NCBI GenBank assembly: GCA_009781675.1 | Contig: WQVG01000002.1 | Location: 81,996 to 145,995, forward strand | Length of the DNA stretch: 64,000 nt | Origin: Candidatus Bathycorpusculum acetigenes | GTDB lineage: Archaea > Thermoproteota > Bathyarchaeia > Bathyarchaeales > Bathycorpusculaceae | Direction: 5' to 3' | In this document: in pieces, positions 8,689 through 16,807 of the stretch | Position numbering within the stretch: the stretch's first letter is position 1 | Layout of the letters: the number at the start of each line of letters is the position of its first letter | Program-made: the position numbers and the translations under genes | The notes under the pieces: generated by a model | Databases searched by the model: none | Told to the model about the DNA's origin: nothing | Seen by the model: the letters and a program-made list of their open reading frames with translations, nothing else

Positions 8689-10392
8689 CTAAGTTAAATT
8701 TTCAAAAACACCCTTGTAGAAGAAGTAAGAGAAGTCTTCATAAGCTTGGGCATCAGCTATTTCTTCTTTAGCTAAGTCATTTTTTATGGATTGGCCTATA
8801 GCATCAGTATCGGTTTTGGATAGGGATAAACCGATACAGACTCGTTGATAAACAAATCGAAGGCGTTCGCGGTCGTATTTGGAATAAGTTAAAATGTCTT
8901 TGGTCGAGTTATTTAATTCTTTTTCGGTTCGTTTAAATTTTATGTATTTCCCGGCGATAATACCGATTTTATATGCATATTCTTCATTTTTATTCATGAG
9001 CGACCCACATTCATTTTTAGTTAATAGCTCTAAACAAAACTGTGATTTATCAAAAAATTCAGCTGGTTTCTTTTTTGATTGACTTATTATTCCCGTTATC
9101 CAATCCCACATGTAACTATGAAGGATGCAGGTAAAACGCTGAATCAAAAAATGGCGGTCAAAATAAGTGCCGTTCATAAAGTGTCTTATGGCGGTAATAT
9201 AATCTGCCCAAATAATGTCTCTGCTGGTTTCTATTATAAGCGACTCTAATGCCAGATGACTTTTAGAGCTATCCTTTACACGGTCGATCATTTTTTTCAT
9301 TTGATCCATCGTTAGATTTTCATCTAGTAACACTTCGAGTTTAGCTTGTGCTCTTTTAGTGCATATAATCTTTAGAGATGATTGATGTGGCACAGTGGCC
9401 GTATAGAGTTTAGATAAAGAGGTATAGTTGCTACGTAACTGATCGTAGATGCCTGAACCTTTTGCATTAAAATTTAGTGAAGGGTCCGGTAGGTAAAGGA
9501 AATACCAGTCTAAACCAGCTATTCGGATTACCCCATCTGGTGGTAGATTAATCTTAGAAAAAGATTCATTACCTACACCCAAGTTTTGATAGAATTCTTG
9601 ACCAGTTTTACAGTTTAAGGTAAATGCTTTGTCATCAAAAGAAAAGAATTTGGCATCTATAGTGGGTTTTGTAGGATAAGCCGTTGCTAAATTCCCAAAG
9701 CAGTCCTCAAACGGTTCGCCTATACGGGCTTCTTCGGGGCTTCGATACTCGACTTTTCCCTGGGACATAAGCGGAAATGGTAAGACTACTAATCGGAAGG
9801 AAAATCGGCTAAATTTATGGAGTTCTTCAAAGACTATTTTCTCCTTCCAAAAAGAAAGAAAGGCATCACAAACCGCTAGAAACACCTTAGAGGATAATGC
9901 ACCCTCGGAAGTGACAACCCCAGCTTCTTTGTAGACCTCAAAGAGCAACTTGTCGCCAACAAAATAACTTTGCGCATCCAACCTCAAAGACAAGAAATCA
10001 ACTGGAGATATGATAATGGGTTCTTTGCTGTTTTCAAAGTTATATGCATATTCGTACGTTTTTTTCTGGTTACCAGTTATGGAGAGTAATAATTTATTTT
10101 TCTCATATTTTCCATAGAATTCTATATATGGTTTCTTAGAGTTTGCGCCAGTTCGTCTATTGGGCAAACCTACTGCGATGAGGTTATTTGAAGGCATGGA
10201 TAATGGTTTTTGAAAATAGGTCCGAGGGTCGTTAGGCTTTGGGTTTTCCCCGTAGTATTCTAAAGTTTTGGGATCTATTCTGATAGTAACAGCATCAGCA
10301 AAATTAACAAAAATTTTCTTTATTGGAACGTTGCTACCAATGTCGCCTCCCTCAGATGCTTTATTTTTCAGGTATAATTCATACGCAAGCAA
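8689..10392 (-). CDS. cas8b: Type I-B Cascade large subunit Cas8b-like
   Basis: By position, size and locus type this is the large subunit that recognises the PAM in type I-B Cascade. It is the first gene of the cas operon, about 567 aa, and resembles the TM1802/Csh1-like group in overall layout: an N-terminal half with a PFPLMSQGKVEYRSPEE segment and a helical C-terminal half. The Cys pair often found in the middle of these proteins is not visible here; the region around GNESFSKINLPPDG lacks CxxC. The start is taken as TTG at 10392, 7 nt after a perfect GGAGGT; GTG at 10395 is also possible, and longer reading frames to 10512 lack a ribosome site. Large subunits diverge fast, so the family call is good but not certain. 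Confidence 0.85.
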   Translation of the reverse strand: MLAYELYLKNKASEGGDIGSNVPIKKIFVNFADAVTIRIDPKTLEYYGENPKPNDPRTYFQKPLSMPSNNLIAVGLPNRRTGANSKKPYIEFYGKYEKNKLLLSITGNQKKTYEYAYNFENSKEPIIISPVDFLSLRLDAQSYFVGDKLLFEVYKEAGVVTSEGALSSKVFLAVCDAFLSFWKEKIVFEELHKFSRFSFRLVVLPFPLMSQGKVEYRSPEEARIGEPFEDCFGNLATAYPTKPTIDAKFFSFDDKAFTLNCKTGQEFYQNLGVGNESFSKINLPPDGVIRIAGLDWYFLYLPDPSLNFNAKGSGIYDQLRSNYTSLSKLYTATVPHQSSLKIICTKRAQAKLEVLLDENLTMDQMKKMIDRVKDSSKSHLALESLIIETSRDIIWADYITAIRHFMNGTYFDRHFLIQRFTCILHSYMWDWITGIISQSKKKPAEFFDKSQFCLELLTKNECGSLMNKNEEYAYKIGIIAGKYIKFKRTEKELNNSTKDILTYSKYDRERLRFVYQRVCIGLSLSKTDTDAIGQSIKNDLAKEEIADAQAYEDFSYFFYKGVFENLT

Positions 10393-10774
10393 CACCACAA
10401 CCTCCAATCTGATTATACAATTCTCCATACAAAAGATAGGCAAAGATATTAATAAATTTAATGGAAAATTTTTTAAACCTCTGACAAAAACTGCAAGAAA
10501 CATACAAAACATTCAGAAACTATCAGAGCTCCATCAAAACGACCTTTTCACAAAATCAGGCCAGCATAATTCAATTCAAACAACGCCCTCTTCCATTCAT
10601 ACAATATACATCAAACGTTTTAACAACACATACGTGATGAAATAAAAACAGGGGATAAAAAACGCAACCAACAACAAAAACTGATAATCGAACAGAACAA
10701 AAAATAACAGCATCAACTGTGTATAAAGCTTATAGTCAAGCCACGAGTTTAGTTACGACCAGCTAAACTATTCA

Positions 10775-10811
10775 AATTTAATCCTTATTTTGTTGGATTT
10801 TTTGGAATAAC
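10775..10811 (-). repeat. Degenerate CRISPR repeat, heavily decayed
   Basis: The stretch reads AATTTAATCC, TTATTTTGTT and GGATTTTTTG, aligning base for base with the start and middle of the 37-nt array repeat with scattered substitutions. The last seven positions are almost unrelated. It has the same orientation as the main array and lies 50 nt before a better-preserved copy, a spacing equal to the longest spacer in the array. Read together with the next copy, this is a remnant of an older array or leader-distal end. Confidence 0.6.
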
Positions 10812-10861
10812 ATATCAAAGGCAACGAGACAATGTTTTCCATTGTGAGGCTAATATGTAGC

Positions 10862-10897
10862 ATTTCAATCCTTGTTTTGCTGGATTCCTTTTCGGAA
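10862..10897 (-). repeat. Degenerate solitary CRISPR repeat
   Basis: The first 25 bases match the array repeat except for the first base (ATTTCAATCC, TTGTTTTGCT, GGATT). The 3' part then loses one base and ends TTTTCGGAA. It sits about 470 bases upstream of cas8b, at the far end of the cas operon from the active array, in the same orientation. No further intact repeat is seen next to it. Confidence 0.85.
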
Positions 10898-11080
10898 ATC
10901 AACCCACATCAGCAAACATCGCGACTTTATTAAATCTTGTTTTTCGTTACATCATTTCCAAATGACATAGTGAAGATAACAAAAACACCAACATTTTTGC
11001 TCCAATTAATCAAATCAAAATGCGCAAAATAGAAATTACCAAGATGTGGCTACAGACAAACAGTAACATACATTCATAAT

Positions 11081-11347
11081 ATGGTCGTGACCCTAAAAGA
11101 AATTGAGGTTTATCTATTGACTTCCACTCCGAAACAAAACTTTTCCGGTGAACCCAATCATACACCGGGCCATGATCCGGCAGTAGTAGCAGTAAATGAG
11201 GACAGGTACATGTGTCCTGAATGCGGCAAAACGTTTACCATCAAAGACGCCGCTGTACAACATCTTCACGGTATACATCTAGAGCACTTACGCAAAGAAC
11301 ACCAAGAATTCCACAACAAAGACGTTGTAGGGCACCATATAAGTTAG
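11081..11347 (+). CDS. Small C2H2-type zinc-finger protein
   Basis: This 88-aa protein has one zinc finger, CPECGKTFTIKDAAVQH with following HLHGIH, near residues 45-66: a CxxC knuckle, a hydrophobic/aromatic core and two to three His ligands. It is followed by a charged helix rich in His, Glu and Lys. Small single-finger C2H2 proteins of this type are common in archaea and are usually presumed to bind nucleic acid or protein. The role here is unknown. The ATG has no clear Shine-Dalgarno, so the mRNA could be leaderless. The gene is monocistronic, between the cas promoter region and a convergent Cys-rich protein gene. Confidence 0.7.
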   Translation: MVVTLKEIEVYLLTSTPKQNFSGEPNHTPGHDPAVVAVNEDRYMCPECGKTFTIKDAAVQHLHGIHLEHLRKEHQEFHNKDVVGHHIS

Positions 11348-11424
11348 CCAATAAACAAACTAAAACCAAAACTGCTCAATTAAGCAACACAAACTAATGC
11401 TCAGACCTTATTGGTTAAAGTCTA

Positions 11425-11970
11425 TTAACGTGTCATTTCACGACAAGATTCCGCGCAACGTCTGCATGTGGTGGCACATTCCTTCATAAAACCATCTTCG
11501 AATCTGTCGCAGACATCACTGCATTCATCACAGATATCGGCACATATACCGCAGGTCTGTGGATAATAGGTAGAGTTTCGAAGCATAAAATCGGCATTGG
11601 TGTTGCAGATTTTTGCGCAATCCAGAAGCAAATTGATATGCGTAGAGGCAGCATGTTTACCACCCATAGATAAGCAACGCAAAGTAGTCTCAGTGCATGT
11701 TTGGTAACAATCAATAGAATCCGTTATACCTTCACGGACTTCACTATTCATCATCTCGGAGTTTTGGATGTCCTCAAGATCCGCCATGGTTCCAGACATT
11801 CGCCCAACCATCGGCGATTGATTTTCTGTCCAGCCCTCGTCAATGTCTTCTTGAGTTTGCACTTCGGTATTGTTTTGCTCAACATAACTGCTTCGCACGT
11901 CTCTTGAAGTTAATTCTTCGATGTAATCAGGCTGCCTGCTATAGATTTCGTTTTTGTATGATTTTGACAA
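11425..11970 (-). CDS. Cys-rich four-helix-bundle copper-binding protein (Csp/DUF326-like)
   Basis: The C-terminal 100 residues have Cys spaced as CxxxC along predicted helices: CYQTCTETTLRC, DCAKIC, CGICADICDECSDVC and CATTCRRCAESC, with His and Met nearby. This is the pattern of copper storage proteins (Csp) and the DUF326 family, four-helix bundles that pack Cu(I) on Cys inside the tube. There is no signal peptide, so it would be cytosolic like Csp3. The first 80 residues are an acidic, polar extension (VQTQEDIDEGWTENQ and similar) not usual for Csp and probably disordered. No copper transporter or regulator is adjacent. Function as a Cu(I) store or buffer is inferred from the Cys pattern only. 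Confidence 0.75.
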   Translation of the reverse strand: MSKSYKNEIYSRQPDYIEELTSRDVRSSYVEQNNTEVQTQEDIDEGWTENQSPMVGRMSGTMADLEDIQNSEMMNSEVREGITDSIDCYQTCTETTLRCLSMGGKHAASTHINLLLDCAKICNTNADFMLRNSTYYPQTCGICADICDECSDVCDRFEDGFMKECATTCRRCAESCREMTR

Positions 11971-12084
11971 CTTTTTTTCACTCCCTAACTTTTCTTTGGC
12001 ATTAATTTAAGAATATGTGAGTACAAAACTGCACCAACAACATAACTGGTAAAAAGGGTGTGCTTAATGCGATCAGCAGAGTAC

Positions 12085-12978
12085 CTATTTTTTAGGTAAT
12101 AGCTCGTTTAGTTCGTAACTTGCACCGCAGACTACGGTATCAGCACCCCCATAGTATACTATGACTTGGTTATCGAGCACTACATTACCACAACTAAACA
12201 CTACATTTGGTACGTCGCCTATGCATTCATAGTCTTTGCAGGGTGTTAGGATGGGTTTGTCGGTGCGGTAGAGAATTTTTTCAGGGTTATTTTTGTCGAG
12301 CAACGCGGCACCTAGTGAGTAGTGTTTGTTTGCGTCTACACCGTGGTAGATGAAGAGGTATCCTTCGTTGAGTTCTATGGGTGTTCCGGCGGCTCCGATT
12401 TTTAGGCTGTCCCACATTTTATCGCGTGGTTCCATGATGGATTTGAATCCATGCCATTTTTTGAGGTCATCTGAGTAGGCGATACATATGCTGGGTTCGA
12501 TACGATGGAACATAACATAGTTGCCGTTGATTTTGTTGGGCAAAATGACCGCGTCTTTGTTGCGAACACCGGGGAACGGCAAGATACGTTCATTCCAGTT
12601 CCAGTTACGGTTTACGAAATCTTGGAGATTTATAGATGTTAGTGAAATTTGAAAAATTGTGGGAAAATCATGATTGCGAAAAGCGGTATAGGCCATATAA
12701 CATTGATCATCGATTATGGTTAAGCGGGGATCTTCACATCCGTCGCGTTCTGCATGGTGAATTGGGCTAAAGATTGGTGTGTCGAAGCGCTCTTTAATAG
12801 TGAAACCATCCGTTGAGGTAGCTAAACCGAGTCTTGAGATGTTGTCTCTTCCCTGAGCACGATATACGATGTGAACTAATCCATCACTGTGGATCGCAGC
12901 CGCGTTAAAAACTGAGCGCGATTGCCAAAGACTATCCTCTATTGGCTCTAGTATGGGATTATGTATAAAACGGTTCAT
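12085..12978 (-). CDS. Glycoside hydrolase family 130 protein (beta-mannoside phosphorylase/hydrolase), copy A
   Basis: GH130 enzymes phosphorolyse or hydrolyse beta-mannosides, often beta-1,2- or 1,4-linked. The five-bladed propeller signature is clear: the start FIHNPILEPI, SRSVFNAAAI, VYRAQGRDNISRLGLA, ERDGCEDPRLT with the catalytic Asp region, FPGVRNKDAVILP, MFHRIEPSI and GAAGTPIELNEGYLFIYHG. The ATG at 12978 was chosen because GGGAGAGG lies just upstream and it starts at the conserved MNRFIHNP. The protein has 297 aa and no signal peptide, so it acts in the cytosol. It is divergent from the GT4 gene and paralogous to the GH130 gene at 15856-16755. Phosphorylase versus hydrolase cannot be decided from sequence alone here. 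Confidence 0.93.
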   Translation of the reverse strand: MNRFIHNPILEPIEDSLWQSRSVFNAAAIHSDGLVHIVYRAQGRDNISRLGLATSTDGFTIKERFDTPIFSPIHHAERDGCEDPRLTIIDDQCYMAYTAFRNHDFPTIFQISLTSINLQDFVNRNWNWNERILPFPGVRNKDAVILPNKINGNYVMFHRIEPSICIAYSDDLKKWHGFKSIMEPRDKMWDSLKIGAAGTPIELNEGYLFIYHGVDANKHYSLGAALLDKNNPEKILYRTDKPILTPCKDYECIGDVPNVVFSCGNVVLDNQVIVYYGGADTVVCGASYELNELLPKK

Positions 12979-13111
12979 AAACCCTCTCCCTTCGAGCTCA
13001 TCAACGAGTAAAGGTAACATATAAACTTGATGCAGAATGATTTCAAAAACCCGCTGTGATTGACAGGACACAATCACATTGGCTTAAAGCATCCGAACCG
13101 TATTTTACGAT

Positions 13112-14374
13112 GTGACTTGTTTGGCAAAGTATATTCTAGGCAACCCTGCGCTGGCAGAGGTTAGAGAAGTTGCATATGTAAGCACATTTCCGCCTCGGAA
13201 GTGCGGCATAGCAACTTTCACAGCAGAGTTAGTTAACTCTATAACTGGTCTAAACAAGCTACGTGATCAACGGATTATCTCTATCGATAGACGTCGTCTC
13301 TATAAACCGGCTTATGAGACTGTGGAGCAAAAAAAGACTGTGGAGCAAAAAATTGGCAGAGATTTCCTTGAAGACTATGTGCTTATGGCAGATTTTCTAA
13401 ATCAGTCCTCAGTTAATGTGGTAAATATTCAACATGAATTTGGCATCTTTGGGGGTGAAGCCGGCGAATACATAGGGACATTTCTTGATCGGCTGAACCG
13501 ACCTGTTGCTACAACTCTTCACACAGTCCTGCCAAAGTTTGAGAACAAATCCAAAGAGGTCTTTAGTAAAATTGTTGAAAAAAGCACGGCGTTAGTTGTT
13601 TTAAACAAAACTACCCGTACACTCATCAAACAGTATGGAGTTCCTGCAAAAAAAGTAAAACTGATTCCACACGGCTGTCCCGATTTGCCTTTGATATCTA
13701 GTACAAAAGCTAAACCTAAAGTGGGGTTGCAAAATAAAGTTGTACTCTCCACATTTGGGTTGTTAAGCAAGGGAAAAGGTATCGAACACGTTATTGCGGC
13801 ACTGCCTGAAATCATAAAAAAAGAGCCACGCCTGGTCTATTATGTGCTTGGGGTTACCCACCCGCAGGTTAAAAAAAATGAGGGTGAAGCCTACCGCAAT
13901 ATGCTCCACAAAATGGTTAAAACGCTTGGACTCAATGGACATGTGAGGTTTCTCAATCGATTCCTCTCCAAACCTGAACTCTACGATTATCTCCAAGCAA
14001 CCGATGTGTACATTACACCATATGTTTCCCCCAATCAGATAAGCAGTGGCGCCTTAGTCTATGCTTTGGCAGCTGGAAAAGCGGTGGTGTCCACTCCGTA
14101 TCTTCATGCTACAGAAGCACTGGAGGGAGGACGAGGGGTCTTTTGCAAGTTTAATGATTCGGACTCCATAGCCGAACGTGTGGCTGAAATTATCGAAGAC
14201 CAGACGCTTCGAGAATCCCTGGAGCAGAAAGCCTACAGTTACAGTCGGAAATTTACTTGGCCATTAGTTGCCAAAAAATACCTTAAACTCTTCGATGAGT
14301 TAACTCAATACTCGGAGGAAAAAAAATATCCATCTACCCCCACTGAAAATAGACTATCTCCAAGCCTTTACTGA
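13112..14374 (+). CDS. Glycosyltransferase family 4 (GT-B)
   Basis: The protein has the GT4 layout: the N-terminal Rossmann domain begins VAYVSTFPPRKCGIATFTAELV; the C-terminal nucleotide-sugar domain has LIPHGCPDL, TFGLLSKGKGIEHVI and QISSGALVYALAAGKAVVSTP, with the acidic EALEGGRG segment that contacts the sugar nucleotide. It is cytosolic and probably builds a mannose- or glucose-containing glycan. The start is GTG at 13112; no Shine-Dalgarno is visible. The last 20 codons (KYPSTPTENR onward) look like a frame-shifted tail: the next frame from an A8 run encodes the conserved start of a glycosidase domain. Gene and downstream domain may once have been one fused protein. Confidence 0.9.
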   Translation: MTCLAKYILGNPALAEVREVAYVSTFPPRKCGIATFTAELVNSITGLNKLRDQRIISIDRRRLYKPAYETVEQKKTVEQKIGRDFLEDYVLMADFLNQSSVNVVNIQHEFGIFGGEAGEYIGTFLDRLNRPVATTLHTVLPKFENKSKEVFSKIVEKSTALVVLNKTTRTLIKQYGVPAKKVKLIPHGCPDLPLISSTKAKPKVGLQNKVVLSTFGLLSKGKGIEHVIAALPEIIKKEPRLVYYVLGVTHPQVKKNEGEAYRNMLHKMVKTLGLNGHVRFLNRFLSKPELYDYLQATDVYITPYVSPNQISSGALVYALAAGKAVVSTPYLHATEALEGGRGVFCKFNDSDSIAERVAEIIEDQTLRESLEQKAYSYSRKFTWPLVAKKYLKLFDELTQYSEEKKYPSTPTENRLSPSLY

Positions 14375-15380
14375 TGATACAGGCATTTTTCAACATGCCA
14401 AATACAGTATCCCCAAAAGAAGCGAAGGCTATACAACAGATGATAACGCACGTGCTTTAATTGCTGTTGTCAAATATCAGCGACTAAAAACTAGCCCTGA
14501 TATGGCGCCGCTGATACGGGTGTATCTGGCGTTTCTCAACCATATGCAAAGACCTGATGGCAACTTTCACAACTATCTTAGTTATGAGCGCACCTATCTT
14601 GATATGGAAGGCTCAGAAGATTCGGCGGGACGAGCACTTTGGGCATGCGGATGCACACTTAATTCCTCAGTGTCAAAAGAGTTGCAGATGGTTGCTAAAG
14701 ACCTCTTTGATCGGGGCTTATCGGTGATGGGAAAGGCAGTTTGTCTTAGATTTCATGCCGCCATGCTTTTGGGGTTATATGAGTACCATCAGGCTATGCC
14801 GGTGGATCATTTTAGGGATTATGCAAAGAAACTTGGTAATATATTTATCCAGAGCTTCCAAGATCAAGCCAAAGAGGATTGGCAGTGGTTTGAACCATAT
14901 TTAACCTATGATAACGCTCGATTGCCCCAAGCACTTTTTGCGGCATACAGGCTGGTTGGGGAACCCCAGTTTTTGGAGACAGCGAAAAAGGCGATGGATT
15001 TTCTGCTTAAAACCCAGATAATGGATGGAAATTTTGTGCCCATAGGCAACGATGGTTGGTATAAACGGGGAGGCAAACGTCCGCTCTATGATCAGCAACC
15101 CTTGGAGGCGGCGGCGACTGTGGAGGCCTCGGTAGATGCCTACTATGTTACTAAAAATAAGTGTTATCTCGAGGCGGCGGAAACGGCGTTTGGGTGGTTT
15201 TTGGGTAGAAACAGTCGCAAAGTCATGGTTTATAATCCTCAAACTGGCGGATGCTATGACGGCATATCTCAACAATACATCAATCTCAATCAGGGTGCTG
15301 AATCATCCATCTGTTATCTTTTAGCACGACTCAAACTTGAGGAAGTTTGGCAGGGGGTTTTATGTCAGAAGAAGATTTAA
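14328..15380 (+). CDS. Glycosidase-like (alpha/alpha-barrel type) protein, possibly the split-off C-terminal half of the GT4
   Basis: The frame encodes a helical protein with DDTGIFQHAKYSIP, SEGYTTDDNARALIA, EGSEDSAGRALWACG, HAAMLLGLYEY, YLTYDNARLPQALFAAY and LYDQQPLEAAATVEA, an alternating pattern seen in (alpha/alpha)6 glycosidases and companion domains of GT4 enzymes. Conserved sequence starts before the first ATG (14502): from 14331 on the frame is clearly coding. No ATG, GTG or TTG exists between the in-frame stop at 14301 and 14502. A GGAGG at 14314-14318 is followed 9 nt later by ATC (14328), used here as a nominal start. Alternatives are an indel in the A8 run at 14319-14326 splitting a fused GT4 protein, or +1 frameshifting. 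Substrate unknown. Confidence 0.7.
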   Translation: MHLPPLKIDYLQAFTDDTGIFQHAKYSIPKRSEGYTTDDNARALIAVVKYQRLKTSPDMAPLIRVYLAFLNHMQRPDGNFHNYLSYERTYLDMEGSEDSAGRALWACGCTLNSSVSKELQMVAKDLFDRGLSVMGKAVCLRFHAAMLLGLYEYHQAMPVDHFRDYAKKLGNIFIQSFQDQAKEDWQWFEPYLTYDNARLPQALFAAYRLVGEPQFLETAKKAMDFLLKTQIMDGNFVPIGNDGWYKRGGKRPLYDQQPLEAAATVEASVDAYYVTKNKCYLEAAETAFGWFLGRNSRKVMVYNPQTGGCYDGISQQYINLNQGAESSICYLLARLKLEEVWQGVLCQKKI

Positions 15381-15441
15381 ACAAGAATTACTCAATATTA
15401 TTGAAGTTTTTTAGTTTTTTAGTGGATAGGATGAGTTAATT

Positions 15442-15846
15442 ATGCTTAAAGTTAAGGATATTATGTGTAGAAAAGTAATTACTGTCAAAGAGGATATATC
15501 TATTCAGGAAGCGGTACAACTTTTAAACGATCGTCATATCGGTTCAATAGTCATAATCGATGATGAGGAGCGGTGTCGCGGCATCTTTACTGAACGTGAT
15601 GCCATACGGATTTTTGCGGCCAAACATTCCCCTGAGGAGCCGCTTAGTAAAATAATGAGCAGCAATGTAGTGACAATTTCTCTTGAGGCGTCATTTGATG
15701 AAGCTAAGCGGCTTATGCTTAGCCATGGTATACGTCACCTGCCCGTCATCGACCAGACAGATAAGTTGATTGGACTGTTTTCGCTTAGGTCCTTCCTTGA
15801 TGAGGTTTTGGGAATAAAAACGCCGGCTTCAAGCACAGATAGTTAG
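15442..15846 (+). CDS. Tandem CBS-domain protein
   Basis: This 134-aa protein is just a Bateman module: CBS1 (MLKVKDIMCRKVITV ... GSIVIIDDEERCRGIFTERDAIR) and CBS2 (SKIMSSNVVTISLEAS ... HGIRHLPVIDQTDKLIGLFSLRSF). Such stand-alone pairs usually bind adenine nucleotides or other adenosyl ligands and act as energy sensors. It lies 61 bases after the glycosidase-like gene and 9 bases before the second GH130 gene, so it is most likely co-transcribed with them and may tune carbohydrate turnover to energy state. That role is inferred from context; the ligand is not known. Confidence 0.9.
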   Translation: MLKVKDIMCRKVITVKEDISIQEAVQLLNDRHIGSIVIIDDEERCRGIFTERDAIRIFAAKHSPEEPLSKIMSSNVVTISLEASFDEAKRLMLSHGIRHLPVIDQTDKLIGLFSLRSFLDEVLGIKTPASSTDS

Positions 15847-15855
15847 GAATCAGCC

Positions 15856-16755
15856 ATGGAACGCTTTTTAGGAAATCCTATTCTAAAACCCATCGAGGCA
15901 CATGCGTGGGAATCAAGGGAAGTTTTTAACCCTGCCACTATCTATTTGCAAGGTAGGGTGCATTTGCTCTATCGGGCTATAGGTAACGATAACATTTCTC
16001 GAATCGGTTATGCTGTATCGGGTGATGGCGTTCATATCGATGATAGGTTAGCTGAACCTGTTTTAAAACCGGAAAATGATAATGAGCGAGATGGATGTGA
16101 AGATCCAAGGATAACCGATGTGGATGGCACATTGGCCTTGACATATACTGCGCTTCGTGAGCACAACCATCTGCAGTCCTACCAAGTTGCTCTAACCACA
16201 ATTTCGGTGAAGGATTTTCTTTTGCACCGCTGGAACTGGGGAACACGGCGCCTGCCTTTCCCGGGTGTCTATAACAAGAATGCGGTGGTTTTTCCTAAAA
16301 AAATCGGTGGTAGATATGTTATGTTCCATCGTATCGAACCCACCATCTGTATTGCCTACTCAGATGATCTTAAAAAATGGTGTGATATCATGTCAGTTAT
16401 GGGGCCCCGACCAGAGGGTTGGGATAACTGGAAAGTTGGTATCGCAGGTCCCCCGATCAGAATCAATGAAGGCTGGTTGGCAGTCTACCATGGGGTGAGC
16501 GTAGAGAAAATATATTCGCTGGGTATTGTTGTTCTTGATGCTGACCATCCAGAGCAGGTGCTCTACCGCTCCAAGGCACCTATTTTGGCACCTAAAGAAG
16601 ACTATGAACGATTCGGTAAAGTCCCAAACGTAGTGTTTAGTTGCGGCAACGCAGTTATCGATGATAGATTCTTCATCTACTACGGCGGTGCCGACAGCAC
16701 AGTGTGCGTGGCATCGATTAATTTCGAGGACCTACTCGCATCAATTCGTATGTAG
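15856..16755 (+). CDS. Glycoside hydrolase family 130 protein, copy B
   Basis: This 299-aa GH130 enzyme is a close paralog of the one at 12085-12978: it starts MERFLGNPILKPI and shares SREVFNPATI, LYRAIGNDNISRIGYA, ERDGCEDPRIT, LPFPGVYNKNAVVFP, MFHRIEPTICIAYSDDLKKW and FIYYGGADSTVCVA. It should cleave beta-mannosides by phosphorolysis or hydrolysis in the cytosol; no signal peptide is present. AGGA lies 7 nt before the ATG and the CBS gene ends 9 bases upstream. Two GH130 enzymes with different chain-length preference in one locus are known in Thermoanaerobacter beta-1,2-mannan metabolism, which is a useful model but not proof of substrate here. Confidence 0.93.
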   Translation: MERFLGNPILKPIEAHAWESREVFNPATIYLQGRVHLLYRAIGNDNISRIGYAVSGDGVHIDDRLAEPVLKPENDNERDGCEDPRITDVDGTLALTYTALREHNHLQSYQVALTTISVKDFLLHRWNWGTRRLPFPGVYNKNAVVFPKKIGGRYVMFHRIEPTICIAYSDDLKKWCDIMSVMGPRPEGWDNWKVGIAGPPIRINEGWLAVYHGVSVEKIYSLGIVVLDADHPEQVLYRSKAPILAPKEDYERFGKVPNVVFSCGNAVIDDRFFIYYGGADSTVCVASINFEDLLASIRM

Positions 16756-16807
16756 GATACTAAATCAGGGCTTTTTGTGGGAACAAGGCTTACTATATTA
16801 ATTTGTG

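Larger units (their letters stand above)
10393..11080. other. Intergenic region upstream of the cas operon with decayed CRISPR repeats
   Basis: No convincing gene is seen in these 688 bases; a plus-strand ORF here lacks any recognisable feature. The region should contain the promoter of the minus-strand cas operon, close to 10410-10470, where AT-rich stretches occur. Two degenerate copies of the array repeat lie at 10775-10811 and 10862-10897. The right end precedes a small C2H2 gene on the plus strand. Confidence 0.6.

Noticed and set aside
12085..16755. Secreted plant-polysaccharide utilisation locus
   Set aside because: No signal peptides, no surface binding proteins and no sugar transporter in the block.
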